Positions 50,460 through 60,278 are shown, counted from the first letter of the stretch. The stretch is DNA of 64,000 nt from an uncultured Bacillota bacterium (GCA_958426775.1 CATZZP010000002.1:62001-126000), one strand, 5' to 3'. Translations and numbers: made by a program. Notes: generated from the letters alone by a model not told the origin.

Positions 50460-51479
50460 ATGAATATTATTGTTACGGGCGGTGCCGGCTTTATCGGCTC
50501 AAACTTTGTATTTCATATGCTTGATAAATATCCTGATTACAGGATTATCTGTCTTGATAAGCTTACCTATGCAGGCAATTTATCAACCCTTGCCTCTGTT
50601 ATGGACAAGCCTAACTTCCGCTTTGTCAAGGCTGACATCTGTGACAGAGAGGCTGTTTTTAACCTTTTTGAGGAGGAAAAGCCTGATATAGTTGTAAACT
50701 TTGCGGCGGAAAGCCATGTAGACCGTTCCATTGAGGACCCTGGTATCTTTTTGCAGACTAATATTATGGGTACTGCCGTGCTTATGGATGCTTGCCGTAA
50801 ATACGGTATTACACGTTATCATCAGGTTTCTACAGATGAGGTTTACGGTGATTTGCCTTTGGACAGACCTGATTTATTCTTTACTGAGGAAACACCTATC
50901 CATACAAGCTCACCCTATAGCTCTTCAAAGGCAGGGGCGGATTTGCTTGTGCTTGCTTACCACAGAACCTACGGTCTGCCTGTTACCATAAGCCGTTGTT
51001 CAAACAACTACGGACCGTATCACTTCCCTGAAAAGCTTATACCTCTTATGGTTATTAATGCTTTACATGATAAGCCCCTGCCTGTATACGGCGAGGGCAT
51101 TAACGTGCGTGACTGGCTTTATGTAGAAGACCATTGCAAGGCAATTGACCTTATTATACACAAGGGCAAGGTTGGTGAGGTCTACAATATCGGCGGACAT
51201 AACGAAATGCGTAATATAGATATTGTTAAGATTATCTGTAAGGAGCTTAATAAGCCTGAAAGTCTTATTATCTACGTTACAGACAGAAAGGGTCACGATA
51301 TGCGTTATGCCATTGACCCAACCAAAATATACAATGAGCTTGGCTGGCTGCCTGAAACAAAGTTTGCAGACGGTATAAAGAAAACTATAAAGTGGTATCT
51401 TGATAATAAAGACTGGTGGCAGGAAATCATCAGCGGTGAGTATCAGAACTACTATCAGAAAATGTATGACAACAGATAA
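50460..51479 (+). CDS. rfbB: dTDP-glucose 4,6-dehydratase
   Basis: A 339-residue short-chain dehydrogenase/reductase with N-terminal NAD loop GGAGFIGSNFVFHML (residues 7-21), the catalytic triad Thr/Tyr/Lys in HQVSTDEVYGDL and SPYSSSKAGADLLV (YxxxK), and HFPEKLIPLMVINAL. It converts dTDP-glucose to the 4-keto-6-deoxy intermediate. It is 27 bp downstream of rfbA and followed by rfbD after 11 bp. Confidence 0.97.
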   Translation: MNIIVTGGAGFIGSNFVFHMLDKYPDYRIICLDKLTYAGNLSTLASVMDKPNFRFVKADICDREAVFNLFEEEKPDIVVNFAAESHVDRSIEDPGIFLQTNIMGTAVLMDACRKYGITRYHQVSTDEVYGDLPLDRPDLFFTEETPIHTSSPYSSSKAGADLLVLAYHRTYGLPVTISRCSNNYGPYHFPEKLIPLMVINALHDKPLPVYGEGINVRDWLYVEDHCKAIDLIIHKGKVGEVYNIGGHNEMRNIDIVKIICKELNKPESLIIYVTDRKGHDMRYAIDPTKIYNELGWLPETKFADGIKKTIKWYLDNKDWWQEIISGEYQNYYQKMYDNR

Positions 51480-51490
51480 GGAGTATTGCT

Positions 51491-52366
51491 ATGAAGGCTT
51501 TAGTAACAGGTGTTAAGGGTCAGCTTGGCTATGATGTTGTAAATGAGCTTAAAAAGCGAGGGCATACTGCTGTAGGTGTGGATATTGAGGAAATGGATAT
51601 AACCGACAGCAGCAGTGTTAATAAGGTTATTACAGAGGCAAAGCCTGATGCTGTAATACACTGTGCCGCATGGACAGCTGTTGATGCCGCCGAGGAGGAG
51701 GAAAATATCCCAAAGGTTAAGGCGGTTAATGTACAGGGAACGGAAAATATTGCCAAGGTGTGCAAGGCTCTTGATTGCAAAATGATATACATCAGCACCG
51801 ACTATGTTTTTGACGGACAGGGTACGGAGCCTTGGCAGCCCGACTGCAAGGACTACAAGCCCCTTAACGTATACGGCGAAACAAAGCTTGCAGGTGAGCT
51901 TACGGTAAGCTCTCTCCTTGATAAGTATTTTATTGTGCGTATTGCATGGGTTTTCGGCTTAAACGGCAAAAACTTTATTAAGACCATGCTTAACGTAGGT
52001 AAAAAATATGACACCGTAAGGGTGGTAAATGACCAGATAGGCACACCTACCTACACCTATGATTTGGCAAGACTCCTTGTGGATATGGCAGAGGGTGATA
52101 AATACGGCTATTATCATGCTACAAATGAGGGTGGCTATATCAGCTGGTATGATTTTACCCGTGAAATTTTTAAGCAGGCAGGCTATGATACAAAGGTTGT
52201 ACCCGTAACTACGGCAGAATACGGTCTTTCTAAGGCGGCACGACCCTTTAACAGCAGATTGGATAAATCTAAGCTAAAGGAAATGGGCTTTGAGCCTTTG
52301 CCTGACTGGAAGGATGCCCTAAGCAGATATTTAAAGGAGATAGATTATGGCACAGATAAAGGTTGA
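51491..52366 (+). CDS. rfbD: dTDP-4-dehydrorhamnose reductase
   Basis: A 291-residue NAD(P)H-dependent reductase (RmlD) that makes dTDP-L-rhamnose. ALVTGVKGQLGYDVVNELKKRG is the cofactor loop, ISTDYVFDGQG and NVYGETKLAGE (YxxxK) are the active site, and RIAWVFGLNGKNFIKTML is family-typical. The N-terminal glycine motif is GVKGQLG. It overlaps rfbC by 20 bp, so translation of the two is probably coupled. The order is A-B-D-C. Confidence 0.95.
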   Translation: MKALVTGVKGQLGYDVVNELKKRGHTAVGVDIEEMDITDSSSVNKVITEAKPDAVIHCAAWTAVDAAEEEENIPKVKAVNVQGTENIAKVCKALDCKMIYISTDYVFDGQGTEPWQPDCKDYKPLNVYGETKLAGELTVSSLLDKYFIVRIAWVFGLNGKNFIKTMLNVGKKYDTVRVVNDQIGTPTYTYDLARLLVDMAEGDKYGYYHATNEGGYISWYDFTREIFKQAGYDTKVVPVTTAEYGLSKAARPFNSRLDKSKLKEMGFEPLPDWKDALSRYLKEIDYGTDKG

Positions 52367-52961
52367 AAAGAATGTAGGAGGCATAGAGGGTCTTTGCATA
52401 ATTGAGCCTGCCGTACACGGCGATAACAGAGGCTATTTTATGGAAACCTACAATCAGCGTGATATGGAGGAAAACGGCTTGAATATGGCCTTTGTACAGG
52501 ATAATCAGTCCTGCTCAACAAAGGGCGTATTAAGAGGCTTGCATTTTCAAAAGGAATATCCCCAGGGTAAGCTTGTAAGAGTAATTAAGGGCAGTGTTTT
52601 TGATGTTGCCGTTGACTTAAGAAGCACCTCATCAACCTATGGCAAGTGGTATGGTGTAGAGCTTACGGAGGAAAACAAAAAACAGTTTTATATTCCCGAG
52701 GGCTTTGCCCATGGCTTTTTGGTGCTTAGTGATGTGGCAGAATTCTGCTATAAGTGTACGGACTTTTATCACCCGGGTGATGAGGGGGGTATGGCATGGA
52801 ATGACCCTGAAATCGGTATTGACTGGCAGTCCCTCGGTGTAACAGGGGAGTACAGGGGCAGTGCAAGTGCAGAGGGCTATACCTTACCCGACGGCACACC
52901 TCTTAACTTAAGTGAAAAGGATCAGAAGTGGCTTGGTTTAACGGAAACCTTTAAATTTTAA
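52347..52961 (+). CDS. rfbC: dTDP-4-dehydrorhamnose 3,5-epimerase
   Basis: A 204-residue cupin-type epimerase (RmlC). GNRGYFMETYNQRDMEEN-like DNRGYFMETYNQ, VLRGLHFQKEYPQGKLVRV with the active-site His, VAVDLRSTS, and YIPEGFAHGFLVLSD are present. AAAGGAGATAGATT, in the end of rfbD, precedes ATG 52347. The C-terminal 20 residues beyond the family core (EKDQKWLGLTETFKF) are typical of clostridial forms. It is the last gene of the operon. Confidence 0.95.
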   Translation: MAQIKVEKNVGGIEGLCIIEPAVHGDNRGYFMETYNQRDMEENGLNMAFVQDNQSCSTKGVLRGLHFQKEYPQGKLVRVIKGSVFDVAVDLRSTSSTYGKWYGVELTEENKKQFYIPEGFAHGFLVLSDVAEFCYKCTDFYHPGDEGGMAWNDPEIGIDWQSLGVTGEYRGSASAEGYTLPDGTPLNLSEKDQKWLGLTETFKF

Positions 52962-53242
52962 AAAATTTTTTCCTGCATTTTGCATAAAAAATCCTTTTTT
53001 GTCATTATTGCTTTTAAGCAAAATGATTAAGGGACTTATTGATGTGTAAAAAAAGCACAATTCTTAGTATTTTTTTTGTGGGAAATGATAGTTTGTTTTT
53101 GTTTGACAAGCTTTTTATTCAGTGATACTATATTAATAGTTATGTTGGTTTATTATGCCGATAAAGGTAAGGCAAGCTTAAAGCTTGTTTTTAAAACAGG
53201 CTGTATTGGCTTTAGGGTTTTAATAAAAGAGGATTGGTAGAT
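52962..53242 (+). other. Intergenic region upstream of the sugar transferase
   Basis: 281 bp, AT-rich, no gene. It contains the promoter at 53103-53131 and AAAGCTTG-type stretches (about 53170-53200) that can form a weak hairpin in the roughly 100-nt leader. No terminator for rfbC was recognised with confidence. Confidence 0.55.
53103..53131 (+). promoter_or_regulatory. Promoter of the sugar transferase operon
   Basis: TTGACA (53103-53108) and TACTAT (53126-53131) with a 17-bp spacer. Confidence 0.8.
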
Positions 53243-53926
53243 ATGGAAGCAAAGATGAATGAAATTTATTTTCGAGGCGATTTAAAGGTAAAGGACTTAG
53301 AGTTTACGGTTGAAAAAAGGAAGGGTTATTTTTTTGCAAAGCGTATATTTGATATTGTATCCTCAGGCTGTGCATTAGTAGTACTTTCACCTGTTTTTCT
53401 GCTGACAGCTGCCGCAATTAAGCTTGAGGATTCTAAGGGACCTGTTGTATTCAGCCAGATAAGGGTCGGCAAGGACGGAGAGCCTTTCAAAATGTACAAA
53501 TTCAGAAGTATGTATGTTGATGCTGAGGAAAGGCTTAAAGAGCTTCAGGATCAAAATGAGGCAGACGGTCCTGTGTTTAAGATTAAGAATGACCCCCGTA
53601 TTACCAAGGTAGGCAGATTTATCAGAAAGTACAGTATTGACGAGCTTATGCAACTTGTAAACGTATTTAAGGGAGATATGTCTGTTATAGGTCCAAGACC
53701 TGCCTTACCTAAGGAGGTAGAGGAGTACGATGCCTTTGCAAAAAAAAGGCTTACCGTTAAGCCCGGCTTAAGCTGTTACTGGCAGGTAAGCGGCAGAAGC
53801 AATATAGGCTTTGATGAATGGATGCATTTAGATGTAAAGTATATAGAAGAAATGAGTATGCTGACAGATATTAAAATTGTTTTAAAAACAATACCTGCAG
53901 TATTAAAGGGCGACGGAGCCTGCTAA
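53243..53926 (+). CDS. Undecaprenyl-phosphate sugar transferase (initiating glycosyltransferase)
   Basis: A 227-residue bacterial sugar transferase that starts a surface polysaccharide by moving a sugar-1-phosphate onto the lipid carrier. It has one hydrophobic re-entrant segment (SSGCALVVLSPVFLLTAAAIKL, about 40-62) and the conserved KMYKFRSMYVDAEERL, GRFIRKYSIDELMQLVNVFKGDMSVIGPRPALP and KPGLSCYWQVSGRSN. It is the short form lacking the four-helix N-terminal region of WbaP. The sugar donor is not determined. I chose ATG 53243, with weak AGAGGATTGG upstream; a TTG at 53234 is possible. Confidence 0.93.
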   Translation: MEAKMNEIYFRGDLKVKDLEFTVEKRKGYFFAKRIFDIVSSGCALVVLSPVFLLTAAAIKLEDSKGPVVFSQIRVGKDGEPFKMYKFRSMYVDAEERLKELQDQNEADGPVFKIKNDPRITKVGRFIRKYSIDELMQLVNVFKGDMSVIGPRPALPKEVEEYDAFAKKRLTVKPGLSCYWQVSGRSNIGFDEWMHLDVKYIEEMSMLTDIKIVLKTIPAVLKGDGAC

Positions 53927-53946
53927 AAAATTTTATGGAGTAAATT

Positions 53947-54873
53947 ATGAAAACAGCTTTGGTTATTATGGCGGCGGGCATTGGCTCACGCTTCGGAGGC
54001 GGTATTAAACAGCTTGAGCCTGTAGGCAGACATGGTGAAATAATAATGGATTATTCCATTCATGATGCTATAGAAGCAGGCTTTAACAAGATAGTTTTTA
54101 TTATAAGACACGATATAGAGGATGCCTTTAAGGAGGCAATCGGTAACAGAATTGAAAGTATATGTAAAAAGCTTAATGTGGAAATTGCTTATGCTTTTCA
54201 GGAAATGTCAGATATTCCTCAGGGCTACAATGTGCCTGAGGGCAGAGTAAAGCCATGGGGTACGGGTCAGGCAGTATTATCCTGTAAGGGTATAGTAAAT
54301 GAGCCTTTTGCAGTTATAAATGCAGACGATTACTATGGTAAAGAGGCATTTAAAAAGCTTAATGAGTTTTTACAGGGTTATAGTGAGGATAAGGCAAACA
54401 GCTACTGTATGGCAGGCTTTGTGCTTAAAAATACCTTAAGCGAAAACGGCGGTGTTACAAGAGGTGTTTGTGAGCTTGATGAAAATGCTTACCTTGTAGC
54501 AGTTAAGGAAACCTCAAACATTGTTAAAACTCAGAACGGAGCAGAAGCAGAGGGCATTGCAATCAATCCTGACTCCTATGTATCAATGAATATGTGGGGA
54601 CTTACCCCTGAATTTATAGATAGCCTTGAGGTTGGCTTTAAGGAATTTTTAGACGAAATTAAGGGCAACGAGCTTAAGGCAGAATATCTTTTACCTATTT
54701 ACATAGATAAGCTCCTTAAAGCAGACAGGATATCCGTAAAGGTTCTTGATACTAAGGACAGGTGGTTCGGCGTAACCTATAAGGCGGATAAGGATATAGT
54801 GGTAAAATCCTTTGAACAGCTTATTTCAAGCGGTGTTTATGAGGATAACCTCTTTCAGGATTTATTAAAGTAA
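53947..54873 (+). CDS. Sugar-phosphate nucleotidyltransferase-like protein
   Basis: A 308-residue protein of the nucleotidyltransferase (GT-A-like) superfamily. ALVIMAAGIGSRFGGGIKQLEPVG carries the G-x-G-x-R substrate loop and catalytic Lys; VINADDYYGKEAF has the metal-binding Asp-Asp; VTYKADKDIVV lies at the end. The donor and sugar cannot be named from sequence. It follows the sugar transferase by 20 bp and ends at a terminator, so it probably supplies or modifies a sugar nucleotide for the same surface polymer. Confidence 0.88.
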   Translation: MKTALVIMAAGIGSRFGGGIKQLEPVGRHGEIIMDYSIHDAIEAGFNKIVFIIRHDIEDAFKEAIGNRIESICKKLNVEIAYAFQEMSDIPQGYNVPEGRVKPWGTGQAVLSCKGIVNEPFAVINADDYYGKEAFKKLNEFLQGYSEDKANSYCMAGFVLKNTLSENGGVTRGVCELDENAYLVAVKETSNIVKTQNGAEAEGIAINPDSYVSMNMWGLTPEFIDSLEVGFKEFLDEIKGNELKAEYLLPIYIDKLLKADRISVKVLDTKDRWFGVTYKADKDIVVKSFEQLISSGVYEDNLFQDLLK

Positions 54874-54880
54874 GAAAATT

Positions 54881-54916
54881 AAAGGTTTAAGGTTGAATTT
54901 TCCTTAAACCTTTTTT
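54881..54916 (+). terminator. Terminator of the sugar transferase operon
   Basis: AAAGGTTTAAGG pairs with CCTTAAACCTTT, followed by TTTTG. Confidence 0.94.
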
Positions 54917-54975
54917 GTTTAATATATAGAATTTGAGTTTTATAAAAGAGGGTTTTGTAAAAACTGACAAACACA

Positions 54976-55015
54976 AAAGAACCGCTGTAAGTATAGTGCC
55001 TTACAGCGGTTCTTT
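54976..55015. terminator. Terminator of the minus-strand LRR gene (bidirectional)
   Basis: AAAGAACCGCTGTAAG pairs perfectly with CTTACAGCGGTTCTTT; T/A-rich flanks on both sides. Read on the minus strand it lies about 90 bp after the LRR stop and is followed by TGTGTTTG. Confidence 0.85.
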
Positions 55016-55105
55016 ATTAACTTAAGGTGTTTTTACAGCCCTTTTTAAATTAATAATTAGCTCTATTTAGCTATTATAAATATTAAAGTAAGACAGGTTT
55101 ATAAT

Positions 55106-58100
55106 TTATGCCTGCTCTTTTTCCACTGGGAAAAGGAAGTTACTGCTAAGTGATTTCTGAAGTATGTTTGATGCATCTGTTGCAGAGATAGCACCGTCAC
55201 CGTCAACGTCAATCAAGGCAATGGTTTCCTCATTTAAAATAGGTGATAAGGAATGCTGCATTGTCATAGAAGCATCATCAGCAGTAATCTGCATATCGCC
55301 GTTAGCATCGCCCCAGATACCGTTATAGCCTATTGTAAGTATAAGGTTTTCATTATCAGGTACAGTGTAGTAGCCGTCTTCAGCCACCTTCTCAGCGTTT
55401 ACGAGAACGTGCTTTTCATTAGCCTGATCATCAGCTATTGTGATTTTAAGTATGTCGCCGCCTACTACATAGTCCCCTGTTTTAAGTTCAACACTGTTCC
55501 TGGTTACGGTTACACCGTCAGGAATGGTAATCTTACCCTTTACAACAACAGTATCAATACCATCTACAAACTCAGCATATTCAATGTCATAATTGTATTT
55601 ACCGATATATCCGCTTGCAATGCTGGTATCGGAAAATTTATCCATATTGTTTGCTGGGTCATTAAATGCAAGGAAATATGTTACGTTATTAGAGTTTTTA
55701 TCGCAAAGTACCTTTGCATTGTAGGTATTAATAAACGGTGTATCGGAAATAGCAAGCTTGGCAGTTTGAGGTATAATAATACGCTCAATACCGGTACAAC
55801 CCTTAAATGCGTTTAAGCCTACTGTTATATTATGTGGCAGGGTTATTGATTTAATAGATGAGCAGTTTTCAAAGGCAAGCTCACCTATATTTTCGGTAAG
55901 TACGCCAAAGGTAACCTTTTCAAGGGATTTACAGCCTGTAAATGCCTGTTTACCTATGGTTTTGCAGTTGTACGGAGCGTTAAACTCAACCAAAGCAGAG
56001 CAGTTTCTGAAGAGGTTTGCAGGAACGTCGGAAAGCATACCTACATTCTTGCTCTTTTCTGTTTCACTTGTGCTTGCTGTGCGTACAGGTGTTGTATTTA
56101 CCGTTACGTTTTTAAGTGCAGTACAGCCTGAGAATTGCTGTGAGGAGGCTGTTTCATTTACGGTAATAACATGTTCATTTGACACAGTGAGAGTATTAAA
56201 ATTAATTGTACTCACATTGTCATAGGAGCTGATTACAGGTACGCTAACCTGGGTTGTAGTGTTATCAGGGTTAGTAACAGTAATTGTATCATACCTTGTT
56301 GCAGTAACCTGTGGTGCATCAAAGCTTAATTTTTCCAGACCGGTACAGCCTAAGAAAACGGAATTGTCCATATATCTTACTGTTGCAGGTATATTAACGT
56401 TGATTAATTTTCTACAGTTTGAAAAAGCACTTGAAAATACATATTCGGCATTACCCATATCAAGGTCGAATATGGTAGAGCCGGCAAGGGCTGAAACGCC
56501 TATTGCAGTTACAGGTCCTAAATCCAGACTTATAAGGTTATTCTTCATAGAGCAGGTGGAGCCTGCAAGAGGTTGGTTAATCCATGAATTTTCAAGCCAA
56601 AGCTGTTCATCTGTAATGCCTTGCTTTGTAAAGAAGTCATCAGGTATGGTTAAGGATTCAAACCCGCCTCTGTAGCCCGTAATTACATTGCCCTCAAGAA
56701 TAAGAAACTCCTCATCTAAAATATCGGTCATTGTAGTATCGGTGCTGTAGCTTAAGCCGTTACGATAAGCAAAGCCGTAAGGGTGACTGCCTTCGGGAGC
56801 TATAATGGTCAAATTAGGACAATTTACAAAGGCATTGTCGTCTATAATAACCACACTGCGTGTAAGCTCATAATCGCCTAAAGCAGTACAGCCGTTAAAT
56901 GCGTTAGCGTCAATACGTGCAAGGAAACGTGGGCTTGGCGGGCTTACAAGTGCAGGACAGTTGCCAAAAGCATAGGAAGATATTGAACCTGCATTATCAC
57001 CTACGGTAACCTTAGTAAGGGAAGTACAGTTTTGGAAGGTACCTGTGCTGATACCTAAAAGTAACACAGATAAATCAGCAGTTTCAAGGGAGGTACAATC
57101 CTTAAATATATATGTACCGAATTTGCAGTTGCTTATGCCTATTACATTATAACCGCCAATTGAAAAATCAACCTTTTTAAGGTTTTTACAGTTTGTAAAG
57201 CAGTAATCGCCGATAGTACCAACACCCTCTAATGCTGTAACGGAGGTTAAGTTCTCACAGTTTGAGAAAGTGTATTGACCTATTTCGCCCCAACCCTGAA
57301 GCTCCAGGTTTGTAAGTGAATTACATTCAGTAAAAGCATATGAGCCTATTCTGCTGATTACCTTACCCTCGTTAAAGTTATGGGTAAGTGTAGAAAGCTT
57401 AGGACAAGCCTTAAAGGCTAAGTCATATATATTAGCCTGGCCGTTAAGGATAACCTCGGTTAAGCTACTGCACTTTGTAAATGCCTCTCTGCCTATTATA
57501 ATACTATTGTTTGCAATAACAGAGGTAAGATTGTCACAGCCCGTAAATGCAGCTGAACCCATATTGATAGGGGAGTTAGTTATAAGTGACTTAAGATTAA
57601 GGTTGTTTTGTACGGCATTTGCAGCTATAGACAAGGTTCTTGTAGAGGTTGGTAAATTTAAAACGCCCGGTGTACCTGTATTACCCTCTGCATCTGTTAT
57701 TATAATAGGGTTAACAGGAGGACAGTACTCTATAGATGTAATATTATTTACCTTGCCCTTACAGAGAATACCGTCCATATCGGTAAATATCAAGTTGTTT
57801 TCATCAACAAAAACGTTCTTCATAGCTGTACAGCCGTTGAAGGACTCAGCATTAAGTGTAGATTTGAGGGATGGACCTACATTGACTGTTTCAAGAGAGG
57901 TACAGCCTGTAAAGGTGCCAATACCTAAGGTAGTAATATTTTTGTTAATAGTAATTTCTTTAAGACCTGTACAGCCTTCATAAGTGTTTTTACCAAAAAC
58001 CATGGAAAGCTCGTTAGCTGTAACATTACCTGAGTATACACTAAACTCTTCATTTATTATTTTTGCACCTGTAACATTGTACATACCCTCAGTTGAAAAT

Positions 58101-59065
58101 TCAACTGTATTAAGAGAGGTACAGCCCTTGAAAAGCTGATCGCCTGCTTTCTGAAAGCCTGAAATATAAGCACTTTCCAAAGCGGTACAGCCCTGGAATA
58201 CATTTGAACCTAAGGTAGTAGCAACCGTATATTTGGTTTTGTCGTAAATATTGTTACCGTCAATAGTTTCGTAGTAAAGGGTGTTGCCGTTTTCATCTGT
58301 AGCATAAGCGTAAGCAGGATTACCGTACTTGTCATATACCGGGTTACCTGCTCCGTCAGTAAGGGCAACATAGGTATAGTTGCCGTTTTCATCGGTTATA
58401 GGCTCAGGCATTTGTACAGTGGCATAAATCTTACCGTTAATATTTACATTTTTAAGGTTAGTACAGTTAAGGAATGCCTTATCTCCAATTTCTCTTATAG
58501 TTTCGGGCAGAGAAACAGAGGTAACCTTAGCCGCCTCAAAGGCACTTGCCGCAACTGCACGTACTTTACGGATAACATTGGTACCGTCGGGAAGTTTAAT
58601 TTCTACCTCAGAGGGAATAACTACCAGACATTCAACGTCCTTTGAGATATTTGTAATCTGACAGCAAACCTCATCATTAAACACATAGTCGTGCTTTAAG
58701 GTAAGGGTGTAGCTTACACCGTTTACATCTGTCTGAGGCAGCTCTGTATAGCTGGTATCTACAGCATAAGCAGATATGGTATCGGAGCTGTCGGCAGAAG
58801 AAAAAGCATATAAGGCAGCAGCTGAAGTTTCATTGTCAGATGGTATTGCCTCGTTTATAGTATCTATAGTATCTGTACCTTCTTCAGGCTCAGTTGAAAA
58901 ATCAATAGCCTGTGAAGAAACTTCATTATCATTTGCAGCAATCCCCGAAATATTGTAGCTTGCAGATGATGAAAGATCTGTTGTATCCTGACTGTAGGCA
59001 TAAATATTACAATTACCTAATATAACAGAAGATACAAGAATTGAACATAATAATCGTTTTTTCAT
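55106..59065 (-). CDS. Secreted BspA-like LRR protein with C-terminal dockerin
   Basis: A 1319-residue exported protein. A signal peptide (KKRLLCSILVSSVILGNCNIYAYS) is followed by a Ser/Thr/Asp-rich segment (about 25-110), then many LRR_5 units (pattern LxxVxxxxxxxxIGxxAFxxCxxL) running to about residue 1140, interrupted near residue 205-265 by a region of DGAGNPVYDKYGNP-type short repeats (TDENG/DKYGN). The C-terminus (about 1245-1319) is a dockerin: GDANGDMQITADDASMTM and DVDGDGAISATDASNILQ are the two calcium loops. Dockerins bind cohesins, so the protein is probably part of a multi-enzyme surface complex. AATGGGAGGGTTTTATA precedes the ATG. It is intact, unlike the related gene at the window start. 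Confidence 0.93.
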   Translation of the reverse strand: MKKRLLCSILVSSVILGNCNIYAYSQDTTDLSSSASYNISGIAANDNEVSSQAIDFSTEPEEGTDTIDTINEAIPSDNETSAAALYAFSSADSSDTISAYAVDTSYTELPQTDVNGVSYTLTLKHDYVFNDEVCCQITNISKDVECLVVIPSEVEIKLPDGTNVIRKVRAVAASAFEAAKVTSVSLPETIREIGDKAFLNCTNLKNVNINGKIYATVQMPEPITDENGNYTYVALTDGAGNPVYDKYGNPAYAYATDENGNTLYYETIDGNNIYDKTKYTVATTLGSNVFQGCTALESAYISGFQKAGDQLFKGCTSLNTVEFSTEGMYNVTGAKIINEEFSVYSGNVTANELSMVFGKNTYEGCTGLKEITINKNITTLGIGTFTGCTSLETVNVGPSLKSTLNAESFNGCTAMKNVFVDENNLIFTDMDGILCKGKVNNITSIEYCPPVNPIIITDAEGNTGTPGVLNLPTSTRTLSIAANAVQNNLNLKSLITNSPINMGSAAFTGCDNLTSVIANNSIIIGREAFTKCSSLTEVILNGQANIYDLAFKACPKLSTLTHNFNEGKVISRIGSYAFTECNSLTNLELQGWGEIGQYTFSNCENLTSVTALEGVGTIGDYCFTNCKNLKKVDFSIGGYNVIGISNCKFGTYIFKDCTSLETADLSVLLLGISTGTFQNCTSLTKVTVGDNAGSISSYAFGNCPALVSPPSPRFLARIDANAFNGCTALGDYELTRSVVIIDDNAFVNCPNLTIIAPEGSHPYGFAYRNGLSYSTDTTMTDILDEEFLILEGNVITGYRGGFESLTIPDDFFTKQGITDEQLWLENSWINQPLAGSTCSMKNNLISLDLGPVTAIGVSALAGSTIFDLDMGNAEYVFSSAFSNCRKLINVNIPATVRYMDNSVFLGCTGLEKLSFDAPQVTATRYDTITVTNPDNTTTQVSVPVISSYDNVSTINFNTLTVSNEHVITVNETASSQQFSGCTALKNVTVNTTPVRTASTSETEKSKNVGMLSDVPANLFRNCSALVEFNAPYNCKTIGKQAFTGCKSLEKVTFGVLTENIGELAFENCSSIKSITLPHNITVGLNAFKGCTGIERIIIPQTAKLAISDTPFINTYNAKVLCDKNSNNVTYFLAFNDPANNMDKFSDTSIASGYIGKYNYDIEYAEFVDGIDTVVVKGKITIPDGVTVTRNSVELKTGDYVVGGDILKITIADDQANEKHVLVNAEKVAEDGYYTVPDNENLILTIGYNGIWGDANGDMQITADDASMTMQHSLSPILNEETIALIDVDGDGAISATDASNILQKSLSSNFLFPVEKEQA

Positions 59066-59351
59066 TATAAAACCCTCCCATTATTAATGTTTTATAGTTT
59101 AAATATACCATTATACCTACAATAAGTCAATTATTCAAGTTGCACATATTTGTGTATATTTATAAAACTATGAGATACCGTGATTTTTTCTTGTAAGACA
59201 AAAGTTTTTGGAGTATATTTAAAAAATTACGTTATCGGTGGGTTTTAAATAAACAGGTTGGAAGCAAATGACTTGTAGGTGTTTAATGATATAATATATA
59301 TGATATATACCTATGAGGATTTTTTTATGCCGTCTCTTTATCAAGGTTGCT
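59066..59351. other. Intergenic region between the LRR gene and the MerR gene
   Basis: 286 bp holding the LRR promoter and leader (minus strand). AT-rich runs such as ATATATATGATATATAC near 59294-59312 are present; no gene or clear terminator for the merR-type gene was recognised. Confidence 0.55.
59102..59130 (-). promoter_or_regulatory. Promoter of the LRR/dockerin gene
   Basis: On the minus strand, TTGACT (59125-59130) and TATATT (59102-59107) are 17 bp apart, with ATG at 59065. Confidence 0.8.
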
Positions 59352-60170
59352 TTATTTAACGTAAAAAATGATTTTTGTTATATATTCATTCTCATAACGT
59401 GATGTAATATAGTCGTTAATGCAGAATTCATAGGAGTCTGAAATAATATCTGAATTATTTTCCTTACAATAGCTTAAAAGTCTTTCATAGCTCTCTCCCA
59501 TAGACATATAGTCCCCCAGGTGATAAAGACTGACACACTTGCCCTCGGGCATTTTAATAATTTTTTTTGTCTTATCTGTTTTTTCAATAGGCAGGAAGGC
59601 ATGGGAGGCTTTTTCAAACTCACCCTTTAAAATGCGGTCGTAAGGTACAATTACACCGCATTGTAAAAATATAGGTAAATTCTCCTTAAAGCCTTCTGCA
59701 AAGCATTTTTTAGTGGCTATGCTCACTTCTCTCGGGCTGTAAGGAAACTCCACCTCCTCGCAGTAGAGGTACTGTTCCTGTACAAATTCTGTTTTAATAG
59801 GATTTTCTCCCGACTTAAGGCCCATGGATTGCTCTAACAGGGTGCATTTATGGACTACTCTGCTTTTAATTAAAGCAAGCTCCTGCAGCTGTCGGTCTAT
59901 TTCCGTCAACTGTCCTTTGAGAGCAGTAAGACTGGTTTCAAGAGTGTAGCTTTCCATATGCTCCTTAATTTCGCTTAGGGAAAAGCCTATTTTCTTCATT
60001 ATCAGGATTGTATCCAGATAGTCAATCTGATTGGCACTGTAATAGCGGTAGCCGTTGTCAGGGTCAATATAGGCAGGACGAAAAAGCCCGATTTTGTCAT
60101 AAAAAATCAAGGTCTGCTTGGAAATATTCTGATATTTTGAAACCTCTCCTATGGAAAATAAATTTTTCAT
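59352..60170 (-). CDS. MerR-family transcriptional activator with GyrI-like ligand domain
   Basis: A 272-residue regulator. The N-terminal winged helix FSIGEVSKYQNISKQTLIFYDKIGLFRPAYIDPDNGYRYYSANQIDYL is a clear MerR DNA-binding domain, followed by a long dimerisation helix (about 80-120) and a C-terminal domain (about 130-272) of the BmrR/GyrI ligand-binding type (AYILEGKFEKASHAF... and MPEGKCVSLYHLGDYMSMGESYERLL). The start ATG 60170 follows AAGGGGGATTTT; the longer frame has no site. It is divergent from the YitT-type gene, whose promoter has the 19-bp spacer used by MerR activators, so that gene is its likely target. Confidence 0.9.
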   Translation of the reverse strand: MKNLFSIGEVSKYQNISKQTLIFYDKIGLFRPAYIDPDNGYRYYSANQIDYLDTILIMKKIGFSLSEIKEHMESYTLETSLTALKGQLTEIDRQLQELALIKSRVVHKCTLLEQSMGLKSGENPIKTEFVQEQYLYCEEVEFPYSPREVSIATKKCFAEGFKENLPIFLQCGVIVPYDRILKGEFEKASHAFLPIEKTDKTKKIIKMPEGKCVSLYHLGDYMSMGESYERLLSYCKENNSDIISDSYEFCINDYITSRYENEYITKIIFYVK

Positions 60171-60180
60171 AAAATCCCCC

Positions 60181-60211
60181 TTGACATTATAGTTACTATA
60201 TCCTTTATTAT
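60181..60211 (+). promoter_or_regulatory. MerR-type promoter with 19-bp spacer and dyad
   Basis: TTGACA (60181-60186) and TATTAT (60206-60211) are 19 bp apart, and the spacer contains the dyad TATAGTTACTATA centred at about 60195. This geometry is characteristic of promoters activated by MerR proteins, which untwist the spacer. It lies between the divergent regulator and the YitT-type gene. Confidence 0.8.
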
Positions 60212-60278
60212 AACAAATGAAAGAATAATTTACAAGAAAATATAGATTATACATTTTATCTGAGGAAAGGAGTTTAAA

